23,513 nucleotides of DNA from Peptococcaceae bacterium UBA2264. GTDB taxonomy: Bacteria; Bacillota; Desulfitobacteriia; Desulfitobacteriales; Desulfitobacteriaceae. The first letter of the stretch is position 1, and each line of letters starts with the position of its first letter. The position numbers were made by a program, and so were the translations under genes. Shown one piece after another: positions 1 through 7,532 of the stretch. The DNA lies in contig DDXI01000121.1 in assembly GCA_002347475.1 (NCBI GenBank), forward strand, positions 1-23,513. The letters run 5' to 3'. The notes under the pieces are model-generated. The model searched no databases, had not been told where the DNA came from, and worked only from the letters and a program-made list of their open reading frames with translations.

Positions 1-69
1 GCTAAGCTTGCCGGAAAACGGCAGAATAAAATCATCTATGGTTAATTGTGGATCAGGTTTGCGGTACAT
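1..69 (-). CDS. DDE transposase, N-terminal fragment (runs off the left edge)
   Basis: The minus strand starts at ATG 69 and stays open to base 1, giving 23 residues that begin MYRKPDPQLTIDDF and continue ILPFSGKLS. That opening resembles the N-terminus of IS5/IS1182-type DDE transposases, as I remember them. A GGAGGA ribosome-binding site lies at 74-79, four bases before the ATG, so this is a genuine gene start. The catalytic part is outside the window. The short length keeps the family assignment tentative. Confidence 0.6.
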   Translation of the reverse strand, partial: MYRKPDPQLTIDDFILPFSGKLS

Positions 70-180
70 TTTCTCCTCCAAGTGCAAGGTTTTAAGGGCT
101 TTAATCACTATTCCCTTACACTTAAATTCGCCAAAAGAGCCGTCAAACCCTTGTCATTACTGGATTTTTTCAATCTTTAG

Positions 181-200
181 CAAGCCCTAATTAGGGCTTG
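181..200. repeat. 20-bp perfect palindrome upstream of the left transposase
   Basis: The sequence CAAGCCCTAA/TTAGGGCTTG is its own reverse complement over 20 bp. It lies about 110 bp upstream of the left transposase start and before the acyltransferase gene. It may mark or overlap the terminal repeat of the left insertion sequence, or act as a transcription block between the IS and the next gene. There is no T-run, so it is not a standard terminator. Confidence 0.5.
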
Positions 201-352
201 TTGAATAGGTCATCTTAACTTAACTCATGGTAAGCTTAAGCAGTCTTTACGATTGCAAAAATTTTAGCTGATTCGATTTCGCACTACATTACTCGGAAGA
301 AATGCGCAATTAAATTCCTTATAAAAATATTTATTGAGAGGTAATTTGGAAA
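201..352 (+). other. leader of the acyltransferase gene
   Basis: AT-rich sequence of about 150 bp between the palindrome and the acyltransferase start. A possible -10 (TATAAA) lies at about 322-327, but I see no convincing -35 at proper spacing. GAGAGG at 336-341 may serve as the ribosome-binding site. No other feature is visible. Confidence 0.3.
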
Positions 353-1840
353 TTGTCTTTTAATTCAATTAACTTTTTAATATTTTTTCCAATTGTTGCT
401 CTTATTTATTATTCGATTCCGCATAGGGTAAGATGGGTATGGTTACTGATGGCAAGTTATTATTTTTACGCTTCGTGGAATCCCCGATTATTAATATTCA
501 TGGTAACAGCAACAATAATAACTTATTCAAGTGGTATCCTGCTTGAAAAAGTCGATGAAATAAGTGATCCGAAAAAGTCAATTCTATTAAAGAAATTTAT
601 CGTCTTTGTCAGTTTGGCAGCCTGCCTGGGTATTCTGTTTGTATTTAAATATTTAAACTTTTTTAGTATGAATTTGCTTCGTCTGTTTTCCTGGCTGAAC
701 ATAACCATGAATATTCCTCATTATGACTTGTTATTGCCTATAGGAATATCTTTTTATACTTTTAAAGCGCTTAGTTATACTATAGATATCTATAGGAAAG
801 ATATTAAGGCAGAAAGAAATATGGGAAAATATGCCTTGTTTGTATCGTTTTTCCCCCAATTGCTTGCAGGTCCGATTGAAAAATCCAAGGATTTTCTCAA
901 ACAGTTTTCAGAGAAGCACATATTTGATTATGATACAGTAAAAAATGGTTTGCTGTTAATGCTCTGGGGTTTTGTGCAAAAGTTAATAATTGCAGACAGA
1001 CTCGCGATTTTAGTTAATACTGTTTATGACAATCCCTCTGCTTATAGAGGGTTTGAAATTATCACAGCCAATATTTTCTTTGCTTTTCAAATATATTGTG
1101 ATTTTAGTTCTTATTCTGACATTGCTATCGGGGCTGCTCAGGTTATGGGCTTTAGATCCACGAAAAATTTCGAACAGCCATATTTCTCGAAATCCATCCA
1201 GGAGTTTTGGAGACGCTGGCATATTACCCTGAGCAGCTGGTTTAAGGATTACTTATATTTCCCTTTGGGAGGCAACAGGTGCAGTAAATTACGGAATTAT
1301 TCTAATATTATGGTTGTATTTTTAGCGAGCGGTTTATGGCATGGAGCAGCGCTGCATTATGTAATCTGGGGAGTATTGCATGGGATCTTTCAAGTGACAG
1401 GCAGTATTTTAAAACCTCTTAAACACAGGATCATAAAAATATTGGGAATCAGGACAGAAGTATTCAGTTATAAATTGATACAAGTTTTATTTACTTTTAT
1501 CCTGGTCGATTTTGCCTGGATATTTTTCAGGGCAGGCTCATTTGCGGATGCTGAAATATTAATTTCAAATATGTACTACTTTAATCCTGAAATATTTACA
1601 GAAGGTACAATTTACAACCTGGGTTTGGATTTCAAGGACTTTATGGTGGCGTTATTTGGAATTGGCGCCATTCTGGTCATTAATATATGGCAGAGGAATA
1701 AGGATTTACGTGTTCAATTAGCCAAACAGAATACCGTGTTCAGGTGGGCTGTTTATGTGATTGCCGTAATTACAGTTCTGATATTCGGAATTTATGGCTC
1801 AGGCTTTGATGCTCAGGAATTTATTTATATGCAGTTTTAA
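353..1840 (+). CDS. MBOAT family membrane-bound O-acyltransferase (AlgI/DltB-like)
   Basis: A 495-residue polytopic membrane protein starting at TTG 353; the opening MSFNSINFLIFFP matches the usual start of AlgI-type proteins. Known hallmarks are present: PIGISFYTFKALSY, PQLLAGPIE, the EFWRRWHITLSSWFKDYLYFP block, and SGLWHGA, which contains the presumed catalytic histidine (about H330). AlgI/DltB/PatA relatives move acyl groups, usually acetyl, across the membrane onto extracellular polysaccharide, teichoic acid or peptidoglycan. The gene is followed after 11 bp by an SGNH-type gene, the standard two-component arrangement. The real polymer substrate cannot be told from this window because no glycosyltransferase or alg/dlt genes are adjacent. 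Family assignment is secure; the substrate is unknown. Confidence 0.92.
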   Translation: MSFNSINFLIFFPIVALIYYSIPHRVRWVWLLMASYYFYASWNPRLLIFMVTATIITYSSGILLEKVDEISDPKKSILLKKFIVFVSLAACLGILFVFKYLNFFSMNLLRLFSWLNITMNIPHYDLLLPIGISFYTFKALSYTIDIYRKDIKAERNMGKYALFVSFFPQLLAGPIEKSKDFLKQFSEKHIFDYDTVKNGLLLMLWGFVQKLIIADRLAILVNTVYDNPSAYRGFEIITANIFFAFQIYCDFSSYSDIAIGAAQVMGFRSTKNFEQPYFSKSIQEFWRRWHITLSSWFKDYLYFPLGGNRCSKLRNYSNIMVVFLASGLWHGAALHYVIWGVLHGIFQVTGSILKPLKHRIIKILGIRTEVFSYKLIQVLFTFILVDFAWIFFRAGSFADAEILISNMYYFNPEIFTEGTIYNLGLDFKDFMVALFGIGAILVINIWQRNKDLRVQLAKQNTVFRWAVYVIAVITVLIFGIYGSGFDAQEFIYMQF

Positions 1841-1851
1841 GAGGGTTTTAA

Positions 1852-2892
1852 ATGGTTAAAAAGTTTTTTATCAAAGGTTCAATTTTTATTATTATCTTAA
1901 TAGCGATCCTTTCTGTTCTTAATCCAATATTTATTTTAAAAGGCGGCTATACGAGTAAGATATCCCAGGGAGTATATGAGCATACGGGAAAAAGTTACGA
2001 CATTCTCCTGTTAGGTTCAAGTCATATGAATAGTTCAATCAATCCTAATGTACTTTGGAACGAGTATGGGATAACGAGCTTCAATTATGGGACCGGTGGC
2101 CAGCCCATAGATGTTACCTATTATTTACTGAAAGAAATTCTCAAAAATCATGAAAATAGAGATATTATTGTAGTTATTGATCTGTATTACCTGGGTTTAA
2201 CGGAAGAATTTGGCGAAGAAGAATATATCCGCTATGTGCTTGATAGTATGAAATTTTCAAAGAACAAACTGGAAGCTATCATAAGCTGTACACCACGGGA
2301 CCAGTGGGTATATTATTTATTCCCTCTTCTGAAATATCATGAGAGATGGAAGGAATTAAGCAAAACCGATTTTAATTTTGATACCAGAGAGTCTTATTAT
2401 AAGAAAGGATTTGCCGCAGGCCGGGAAGTATATGGAAAGAAGAATTTATCGGAATTTACGACTGAATCGGCAGAAATTCCCCCCAAGTCAGAAGAATATT
2501 TGAACAAGATTATAGAACTTTCTCAGAAAGCGGGATTTGAACTGGTATTCATTAATACCCCGCATGACTATACGAGCACAGCTGGTATGAAATCCTGGCA
2601 TAAGGAGCCTGCTAAAATGTTTAATAAAGTAACGGAAATTGCTCAATACAAGGACATCCCTTTTATAAATTTTAACAATATCTACAAGGAAGTGGATTTT
2701 AATTTTGAATCTGATATGTTTAATAACGGGCATATGAATATATGGGGTTCCAATAAAGTTACCACCTGCTTTGGTAAATTCCTGGCGGAGAATTATTCGC
2801 TCATTGACCATCGCCAGGATGTAAGTTATGCAGCCTGGAATTCTGACTTCCTCTATTATGAAAAAGCAGAATCAGCGGCGACTTTGAAGTAA
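1852..2892 (+). CDS. membrane-anchored SGNH/DltD-like protein, partner of the MBOAT
   Basis: 346 residues: a short cytoplasmic N-terminus, one membrane segment (about residues 8-30) and an extracellular domain. Residues 53-60 read LLGSSHMN, a GxS-type nucleophile elbow (Ser56/Ser57), and near the C-terminus Asp288 and His294 in DMFNNGHMNIWGS give the Asp-x-x-His-type pair of SGNH hydrolases. Proteins of this layout act with an MBOAT as the extracytoplasmic acyltransferase or esterase step. ATG 1852 follows the upstream stop by 11 bp (gagggttttaa before the ATG), so the two genes are co-transcribed and probably coupled. The acceptor polymer is not indicated. An esterase role instead of transferase is possible. 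Confidence 0.8.
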   Translation: MVKKFFIKGSIFIIILIAILSVLNPIFILKGGYTSKISQGVYEHTGKSYDILLLGSSHMNSSINPNVLWNEYGITSFNYGTGGQPIDVTYYLLKEILKNHENRDIIVVIDLYYLGLTEEFGEEEYIRYVLDSMKFSKNKLEAIISCTPRDQWVYYLFPLLKYHERWKELSKTDFNFDTRESYYKKGFAAGREVYGKKNLSEFTTESAEIPPKSEEYLNKIIELSQKAGFELVFINTPHDYTSTAGMKSWHKEPAKMFNKVTEIAQYKDIPFINFNNIYKEVDFNFESDMFNNGHMNIWGSNKVTTCFGKFLAENYSLIDHRQDVSYAAWNSDFLYYEKAESAATLK

Positions 2893-2933
2893 AGAAAAAA
2901 ATAACAAGGCAGAGGTTCTGCTGCAAAAAATCA

Positions 2934-2989
2934 TTGACGGCGGCCAGGCTCTGTAGTATAAATAAGGTAAACCCGACTGAACGGTCAGT
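2934..2989 (+). promoter_or_regulatory. sigma-A promoter with TetR-like operator, no gene behind it
   Basis: TTGACG (2934-2939) and TATAAA (2957-2962) are 17 bp apart, a near-ideal vegetative promoter. At 2976-2989, just past the expected start of transcription, lies ACTGAACGGTCAGT, an imperfect inverted repeat (ACTGA/TCAGT) of the style bound by TetR-family repressors. No substantial reading frame follows before the IS110 element, so the controlled gene appears to be lost. Confidence 0.55.
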
Positions 2990-3197
2990 TCTGGAACTTT
3001 GTGTTTTCTTCTTAAATGCTTAAATGCAGAGATCCATATTATAAAAACAGATTAGCCTAGCGGTAATATGTCAAGATAGGAAATCTGAAAAATTGGAAAT
3101 AAATCAAGCGGAAGAGACTGAAGAAGCGAAAAGAGGATATGCCAAATAAACCTTGTACATTCTGCCATTATATGTAAGATTGTGCAAGGGGCTTTTA
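2990..3197 (+). other. gene-free stretch ahead of the IS110 element, with a weak hairpin
   Basis: No reading frame above about 20 codons is supported here. CCTTGTAC (3152-3159) can pair with GTGCAAGG (about 3182-3189) with one U-G wobble, followed by GGCTTTT, so a weak terminator-like hairpin may close the orphan transcript that begins near 2969. Confidence 0.35.
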
Positions 3198-3223
3198 GGG
3201 GAACCGGTTAAAAAGTAAAGGAG

Positions 3224-4456
3224 TTATCCTCTCCTTTCCGGTGGTGTGTACAGTTGCCTGGTCTTTAGCAGCATAAAGACCAACCGTACCAGTTTGCGGG
3301 CGGTTAAGACGAGAGCACGTTTGTGCTGATGTTTCAAGGCTTCAGCGTATTTTTTAGCATAAAAAGCAGCGTAGTCACTATCGTAGCGGCGAACGCTGTT
3401 AGCGGCCTGTATCAGATAGTAGCGAAGGTACTTATTGCCTGTCCTTAAGCGCTTGGTCTCATCGCTTTCAAATTCACCGGATTGGTACTGAGACCAAACA
3501 AGCCCGGTATATTTAGCCAGAGCGTTATGGTCTGAAAAGCGCTTGATATCGCCAATCTCAGCAATAATACCGGCGGCAAAGACCGGACCGATACCCTTTA
3601 CCGAGGATAACGTCTCAGGAATGGATTTCATAAGTTTTTCAATTTCCTTGTCCAGTTTAGACACTTCTTTTTCCATGGTATTGATCACACTGAGCATCAC
3701 AGACAAGGAAAGATTAACAGGGTCAGTCATGGCTTTATCCAGTCTGTAAGAGGAACGAGCGAGCTTTTGTAAATAGGCAGCTAATTCTTCCGGGTTGTCA
3801 AAGCGGTTTTTCCCTTTTTCCTTCAAAAAATCGACCAACTCGGTTATGGACATGGAAACGATCTGTTCTGGTTCGAGCTCCTGCAAAACGGCGAGGCAGG
3901 TCGCCCCGAACAGGTTGGAAAAGGGGTTATCCTGGCGCAGGCCGCTGAATTTAAGAAAGACCTGATTCAAGAAGTAGGTTTTGTCACGCGCAATATTTTT
4001 CATCAGGTGAAAGCGCGTACGGGTCAGCCGTTGAAGAGCTTCGTATTGAACAGCAGAGGTCAAAGCATGAGGAAGACGGCCAAATCGAAGCTGGTCTGCA
4101 ATTACCCAGGCATCTATGCGGTCGTTCTTGGGAAGAGAATCATACCCCTTCTTGAAACGGGCCACTTTTCTTGCATTAAGGACAAAGACCTGAGCTTTAA
4201 CCTGCGTGACATCATGAAACCTTGCATTCAAAAAATGAGCTAAATGCCAGCCTAAATTAGAAGTGGCTTCCATGCCTACCCGGATCATATCTGTCGAGTA
4301 TTTATCCGCCGAATGCAGGATGCGCTGGAGCAGCGACTCAGCGCCGGTTAAATCGTTAGCAACGGAAAAAGAAGCCAAAGCATCACCGGAATCATTCATG
4401 AACTGTACAGCATGATTCCGGAGGCTCACGTCAATACCCACCAAAAGATTTGCCAT
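3224..4456 (-). CDS. IS110-family transposase (DEDD recombinase)
   Basis: About 410 residues. The N-terminal RuvC-like domain has VGIDVSL (D9), GMEATSN (E63) and KNDRIDAW (D112, D115), the DEDD set of IS110 enzymes. The C-terminal IS116/IS110/IS902 domain is seen in ETLSSVKGIGPVFAAGI and the QSGEFES...RTGNKYLRYYL region, which carries the conserved serine used with the DEDD site in IS110 recombinases. I chose ATG 4456 because GGAGG lies seven bases upstream; GTG 4462 in the same frame is only one base from that Shine-Dalgarno. The gene looks intact. IS110 enzymes are guided by a bridge RNA encoded in the element's non-coding end, here most likely the upstream region 4457-5240. Confidence 0.93.
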   Translation of the reverse strand: MANLLVGIDVSLRNHAVQFMNDSGDALASFSVANDLTGAESLLQRILHSADKYSTDMIRVGMEATSNLGWHLAHFLNARFHDVTQVKAQVFVLNARKVARFKKGYDSLPKNDRIDAWVIADQLRFGRLPHALTSAVQYEALQRLTRTRFHLMKNIARDKTYFLNQVFLKFSGLRQDNPFSNLFGATCLAVLQELEPEQIVSMSITELVDFLKEKGKNRFDNPEELAAYLQKLARSSYRLDKAMTDPVNLSLSVMLSVINTMEKEVSKLDKEIEKLMKSIPETLSSVKGIGPVFAAGIIAEIGDIKRFSDHNALAKYTGLVWSQYQSGEFESDETKRLRTGNKYLRYYLIQAANSVRRYDSDYAAFYAKKYAEALKHQHKRALVLTARKLVRLVFMLLKTRQLYTPPERRG

Positions 4457-4491
4457 ATCCACACCTCCCTTCCAGAAATAATCAAATACTT

Positions 4492-4734
4492 CTCAGACCT
4501 GGGTGCCCATGAGAACCATCTAAAGCAGCCTCGTCATCAGAACTCATGTACAGGAAAACGACAGTGTGGGTGCTACCCCCCGAATTCCTGACCGGTGCAA
4601 CTAGCGGTTAGATACTCGATGATGGACCACGGGTAGCAGGCTCTTTCAAGCAGTATCCCGGAGGATCCGCAAGGAGGAACAGAAATATCCCGAAAAGTAC
4701 CTGTCGGTCCCATTGTCCCATGAGCAGATCTGAG
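4492..4734 (-). ncRNA. candidate bridge RNA of the IS110 element (nested stems)
   Basis: Read on the transposase strand, three stems nest. The outer is CTCAGATCTG (4734-4725) with CAGGTCTGAG (4501-4492), 10 bp including one U-G pair. The middle is CGACAG (4706-4701) with CTGTCG (4564-4559). The inner is TGCTACCC (4638-4631) with GGGTAGCA (4578-4571). The wobble pair is stable only in minus-strand RNA, because the plus strand would have an A-C mismatch; that points to transcription with the transposase. Location immediately upstream of an IS110 recombinase is where IS110-group bridge RNAs lie. Found by eye; no folding or covariation was computed. Confidence 0.5.
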
Positions 4735-4762
4735 AAACAAGAAGGATAATGATAGACAAAAG

Positions 4763-4879
4763 GGTTGTGGATAGTGCCGTAGTGTGGACAACCTTCTGCT
4801 TTGCCTCAGGTTGACCACAGGACTGGGATAAGTCATATGAGGTATTCCTCAAGAGAACTTATCCCCACTCTCCACAACC
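4763..4879 (-). repeat. cloverleaf-like set of inverted repeats in the IS110 non-coding region
   Basis: An outer perfect 9-bp stem, GGTTGTGGA (4763-4771) with TCCACAACC (4871-4879), encloses two hairpins. The first is TGTGGACAACC (4783-4793) with GGTTGACCACA (4809-4819), 10 of 11 paired. The second is GGGATAAGT (4825-4833) with ACTTATCCC (4857-4865), topped by TGAGG-TATT-CCTCA (4838-4851). Several arms resemble DnaA boxes with one mismatch (CTATCCACA, TTGTCCACA, TTATCCCCA). It could act as RNA or as folded DNA at the element's end; strand is uncertain. Confidence 0.5.
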
Positions 4880-4936
4880 ACGACGGCTAAGATCCTGTTA
4901 TTATTGATTAATAAAAACGGATGCACGAAAAAGGTA

Positions 4937-4980
4937 TAAAAAACCAGCCGAGCGACAGCGAAGACAGCAACTCTGGCTGG
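4937..4980 (-). terminator. Rho-independent terminator, minus strand
   Basis: On the minus strand CCAGCC (4980-4975) pairs with GGCTGG (4949-4944) and is followed directly by TTTTTTATA. The loop is long (25 bases), so the hairpin is moderate. It would stop incoming transcription before the structured region and transposase of the IS110 element. Confidence 0.45.
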
Positions 4981-5311
4981 CCGGATTCTAAGCACACTAT
5001 TGAAGTCAGTAACCTGTCAATGGACCATGATCCAAATCGTTATAAATTAACGCATAAAAGAAGAATTACTGATTTCAGGAAGTGTTCTATATTCAGTTGA
5101 AGAGTTTAACCACAGTATCTGAAGAAAAGTCCGGACATGAGAGGCTTACCCACAACCCATAATCGCGCGCTTACAGGTCGGATGTGGCTATCCTGGGTTC
5201 ATGAACAAATGGATTCTTCAGAACCGGGAACCGGTTCCCCGGGTCGTGTTTCCTAACTGGAAATTACACTAACCGGCGGGATCTAATACTATTATACGAG
5301 GAGGAAAAAAC
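4981..5311. other. outer end of the IS110 element and leader of the fasciclin gene
   Basis: No protein-coding frame is supported. The segment contains the 12-bp repeat AACCGGTTCCCC at 5229-5240 proposed as the element end, then about 70 bp leading to the fasciclin gene. GAGGAGG at 5299-5305 is its ribosome-binding site. AT-rich TAATAC and TATTAT hexamers at 5284-5295 sit too near the start codon to be a clear promoter with a normal leader; a promoter inside the IS end is possible. Confidence 0.35.
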
Positions 5312-6361
5312 ATGAAACAAATAAGCAGAGTATTTGTAAGCATTCTTTTCTGCCTCGTCCTTCTCATGGGTGAACCGGCCTTTGCAGCTGAACAGGACAT
5401 CGTTGACATCGCCGCTGGGAACCAGGACTTCAGCATCCTGGTGGCGGCGCTGCAGAAAGCAGACCTGGTGGGTGCCTTACAGGGTGACGGACCTTTTACC
5501 GTATTTGCGCCAACCAATGCGGCCTTTGAGAAACTGCTGTCCTCCTTGGGGATCACTGCAGAGGATCTTCTCAATCATCCCCAGCTGAAAGAGGTTCTCC
5601 TTTACCATGTGGTATCCGGAAAAGTCATGAGTACAGACTTGCAAAATGGCATGCAGGCAACGACACTCAGCAGCCAGACCATCACAGTCGATTTAACAAG
5701 CGGCGTGAAGATCAACAGCTCAAATGTGACCGCTGCCGATATCGAGGCAACCAATGGCGTGATCCATGTGATTGACACCGTCCTGGTGCCGTCTACATTC
5801 CAGCTCACACAAGAACCGGCGGTTCCAGCTACCGTTGTTGACGTTGCCCTTTCCAACAGCGATTTCAGCATCCTTGTAGCGGCGCTGCAAAAAGCTGATT
5901 TGGTTGGTGCCCTTCAGGGCGAAGGACCCTTCACCGTATTCGCACCCACCAATGCAGCCTTTGAAAAACTTATCGCCAATTTGGGGATCAGCGCTGCTGA
6001 CCTGCTGAATCAGCCGGATTTGTCAAAAGTACTCCTCTACCACGTCGTATCCGGAAAAGTAATGAGCACCGACCTCTCCGATGGTCTCGCCGCCAAGACC
6101 CTGAATGGGGAAAATCTCGTTTTCGATCTTAATGGCGGAGTAAAAGTCAATGCCAGCAACGTGATTTCGGCCGATATCGTAGCCGGCAATGGTGTGATCC
6201 ATGTGATCGACACCGTACTTGTTCCGCAAAATTTCACCTACCAGTCGGTTCAGCAAGACAAGAAGATCCCTAAGACTGGAGTGCCCGGTCTACTGCCATA
6301 TGCCCTCGCGGGCATCCTGGCTCTTAGCGGCGCAGGGATTGCGAGAAAACTGATCAAATAA
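5312..6361 (+). CDS. secreted two-domain fasciclin (FAS1) protein with sortase-like C-terminal signal
   Basis: 349 residues. A signal peptide (1-25, ending AFA) is followed by two FAS1 domains, about 29-160 and 174-305. Each carries FAPTNAAFEKL, LLYHVVSGKVMSTDL and NGVIHVIDTVLVP, identical between the two copies, so the gene arose by a tandem duplication. The C-terminus has IPKTG (319-323), a hydrophobic stretch (about 325-343) and a basic RKLIK tail, the layout of a cell-wall sorting signal with I in place of the usual L of LPxTG. FAS1 proteins mediate adhesion to matrix or cells. ATG 5312 is preceded by GAGGAGG. The gene is clearly richer in G+C than the acyltransferase genes and lies between two ISs, so horizontal acquisition is plausible. 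A terminator follows at 6405. Confidence 0.93.
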   Translation: MKQISRVFVSILFCLVLLMGEPAFAAEQDIVDIAAGNQDFSILVAALQKADLVGALQGDGPFTVFAPTNAAFEKLLSSLGITAEDLLNHPQLKEVLLYHVVSGKVMSTDLQNGMQATTLSSQTITVDLTSGVKINSSNVTAADIEATNGVIHVIDTVLVPSTFQLTQEPAVPATVVDVALSNSDFSILVAALQKADLVGALQGEGPFTVFAPTNAAFEKLIANLGISAADLLNQPDLSKVLLYHVVSGKVMSTDLSDGLAAKTLNGENLVFDLNGGVKVNASNVISADIVAGNGVIHVIDTVLVPQNFTYQSVQQDKKIPKTGVPGLLPYALAGILALSGAGIARKLIK

Positions 6362-6404
6362 CAAGACAAGTGCAATTTCACGTATAATCAGCAACCAGTT
6401 TTCG

Positions 6405-6436
6405 GTCAGAGGCTTCGCAGGAAGCCTCTGACTTTT
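6405..6436 (+). terminator. Rho-independent terminator of the fasciclin gene
   Basis: GTCAGAGGCTTC (6405-6416) and GAAGCCTCTGAC (6421-6432) form a perfect 12-bp stem with a GCAG loop, followed by TTTT. It lies 43 bp after the fasciclin stop codon. Confidence 0.9.
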
Positions 6437-6469
6437 CATTAAAACAGCCGTTTTGATTCAGCTAGGGAG

Positions 6470-6487
6470 TCTGGCTTTGTAGCCAGA
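6470..6487. repeat. short hairpin between the fasciclin terminator and the IS630 gene
   Basis: TCTGGCT (6470-6476) and AGCCAGA (6481-6487) form a perfect 7-bp stem with loop TTGT. A smaller AAAAC/GTTTT pair lies at 6441-6454. Neither has a T-run; they may be remnants near the IS630 end. Confidence 0.35.
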
Positions 6488-6584
6488 TCAGGCGGGGAAA
6501 TTATTCAAACCTATTGAAAAGAGAGCATTTATTATTATCTATTAACTCGGTGTCTAAATAGATAAAATATGATATAATCTCCCT

Positions 6585-7487
6585 ATGGAAAAACGAGATG
6601 CACGAACCCTAAATCAAGAGGCCCAAGAGGAGCAGCGGCGAACGATCGTTGCACTACGGCAAAAAGGTATTTCCAATAATGAAGTGGCCGAAATCGTTGG
6701 AACCAGTGCCTCCCATACGTCGATCGTATGGAACAAGTATCAAAAAGGCGGTAAAGGAGCAATCGCCAAAAAACAGCGCGGTCGTCGAGTGGGAGAATGC
6801 AAGGTGCTTTCGGCGGAACAAGAACGTGACATCAAGAGAACCCTGCTTGATAAAACTCCCGATCAGCTAAAGTTCAAATTTGCTCTTTGGACCCGTCAGG
6901 CGCTCCAGGAACTGATCAGGCACAAATATGGCCAAGAGGTTCCGCAGCGCACTATAACCGATTATTTGAAACGCTGGGGCTTCAGCTGTCAGAAACCGGC
7001 AAAGCGCGCTTATGAGCAGCATCCTGTCATTGTTCAGAAGTGGCTGGATGAGGAGTATCCGGCGATCGTGGCCCGCGCCAGAAAAGAAAAGGCTGAAATC
7101 TACTGGGGAGATGAAACCGGAATCGAAAACACGGAATACCAGGCCCGCGGCTTTGCCCCCATCGGGCAGACCCCTTTGATCCAATTGAACGCCAAAAAAT
7201 CCAGGATCAATGTGATTTCTGCAATTTCCAATAACGGCACCCTGCGCTTCATATTCTATCAGGAATCCATGAACGCGGATTGTTTGATCACGTTTATGAA
7301 ACGACTGATCCGTGACGCTGACAAAAAAGTATATTTGATCCTCGACAACTTGCGGGTTCACCACAGCATACTGGTCAAAGCCTGGCTGGAGGAAAACAAA
7401 GAGAAAATTGAAGTGTTCTACCTGCCTTCCTATTCGCCGGAACTTAATCCCGATGAATATCTAAACGACGATCTGAAAAGGCTGTAA
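6585..7487 (+). pseudogene. IS630-family transposase, C-terminus lost
   Basis: 300 residues. An N-terminal helix-turn-helix region (about 10-60, GISNNEVAEIVGTSASHTSIVWNK split over two helices) is followed by the DDE domain: YWGDETG (first Asp), VYLILDNLRVHH (second Asp) and YSPELNPDEYL (third acidic residue). Relatives continue about 40-50 residues after the NPDEYLN motif; here the frame stops at DLKRL. The loss coincides with TGTAACCGTCAA at 7483, which looks like an IS21-type end, so the IS630 gene was probably interrupted there. A TATAAT at 6573-6578 lies only six bases before the ATG and no Shine-Dalgarno is visible. The catalytic residues remain but activity is doubtful. Confidence 0.8.
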
Positions 7488-7532
7488 CCGTCAAGTAAAA
7501 ATGAACAAAAAATGATAAATAATATTAAACAC

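Larger units (their letters stand above)
3198..5240 (-). mobile_element. IS110-family insertion sequence (proposed limits)
   Basis: The element holds one IS110 transposase gene and a non-coding stretch of roughly 780 bp upstream of it. I propose its limits from a 12-bp sequence, GGGGAACCGGTT, at 3198-3209 and its inverted copy AACCGGTTCCCC at 5229-5240. Because AACCGGTT is itself palindromic, 11 bp (GGGAACCGGTT) are also repeated directly at 3199-3209 and 5226-5236. IS110-family elements lack long terminal repeats, and the IS1111 branch has short subterminal ones, so these may be subterminal. The exact recombination points cannot be fixed from one copy. Confidence 0.55.

Noticed and set aside
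8..190. Plus-strand frame of 60 codons at the left edge
   Set aside because: It lies across the opposite-strand transposase start and IS end, has no ribosome-binding site and reads like translated non-coding DNA.
4573..4852. Two overlapping minus-strand frames (68-87 codons) upstream of the IS110 transposase
   Set aside because: They overlap the paired RNA-like segments, are rich in Ser/Cys/Pro without domain signs, and have no good start signals.
4763..4879. Chromosomal replication origin, because of DnaA-box-like words
   Set aside because: No dnaA, dnaN, rpmH or AT-rich unwinding element is near, the words all have mismatches, and they are better explained as arms of inverted repeats inside the IS.
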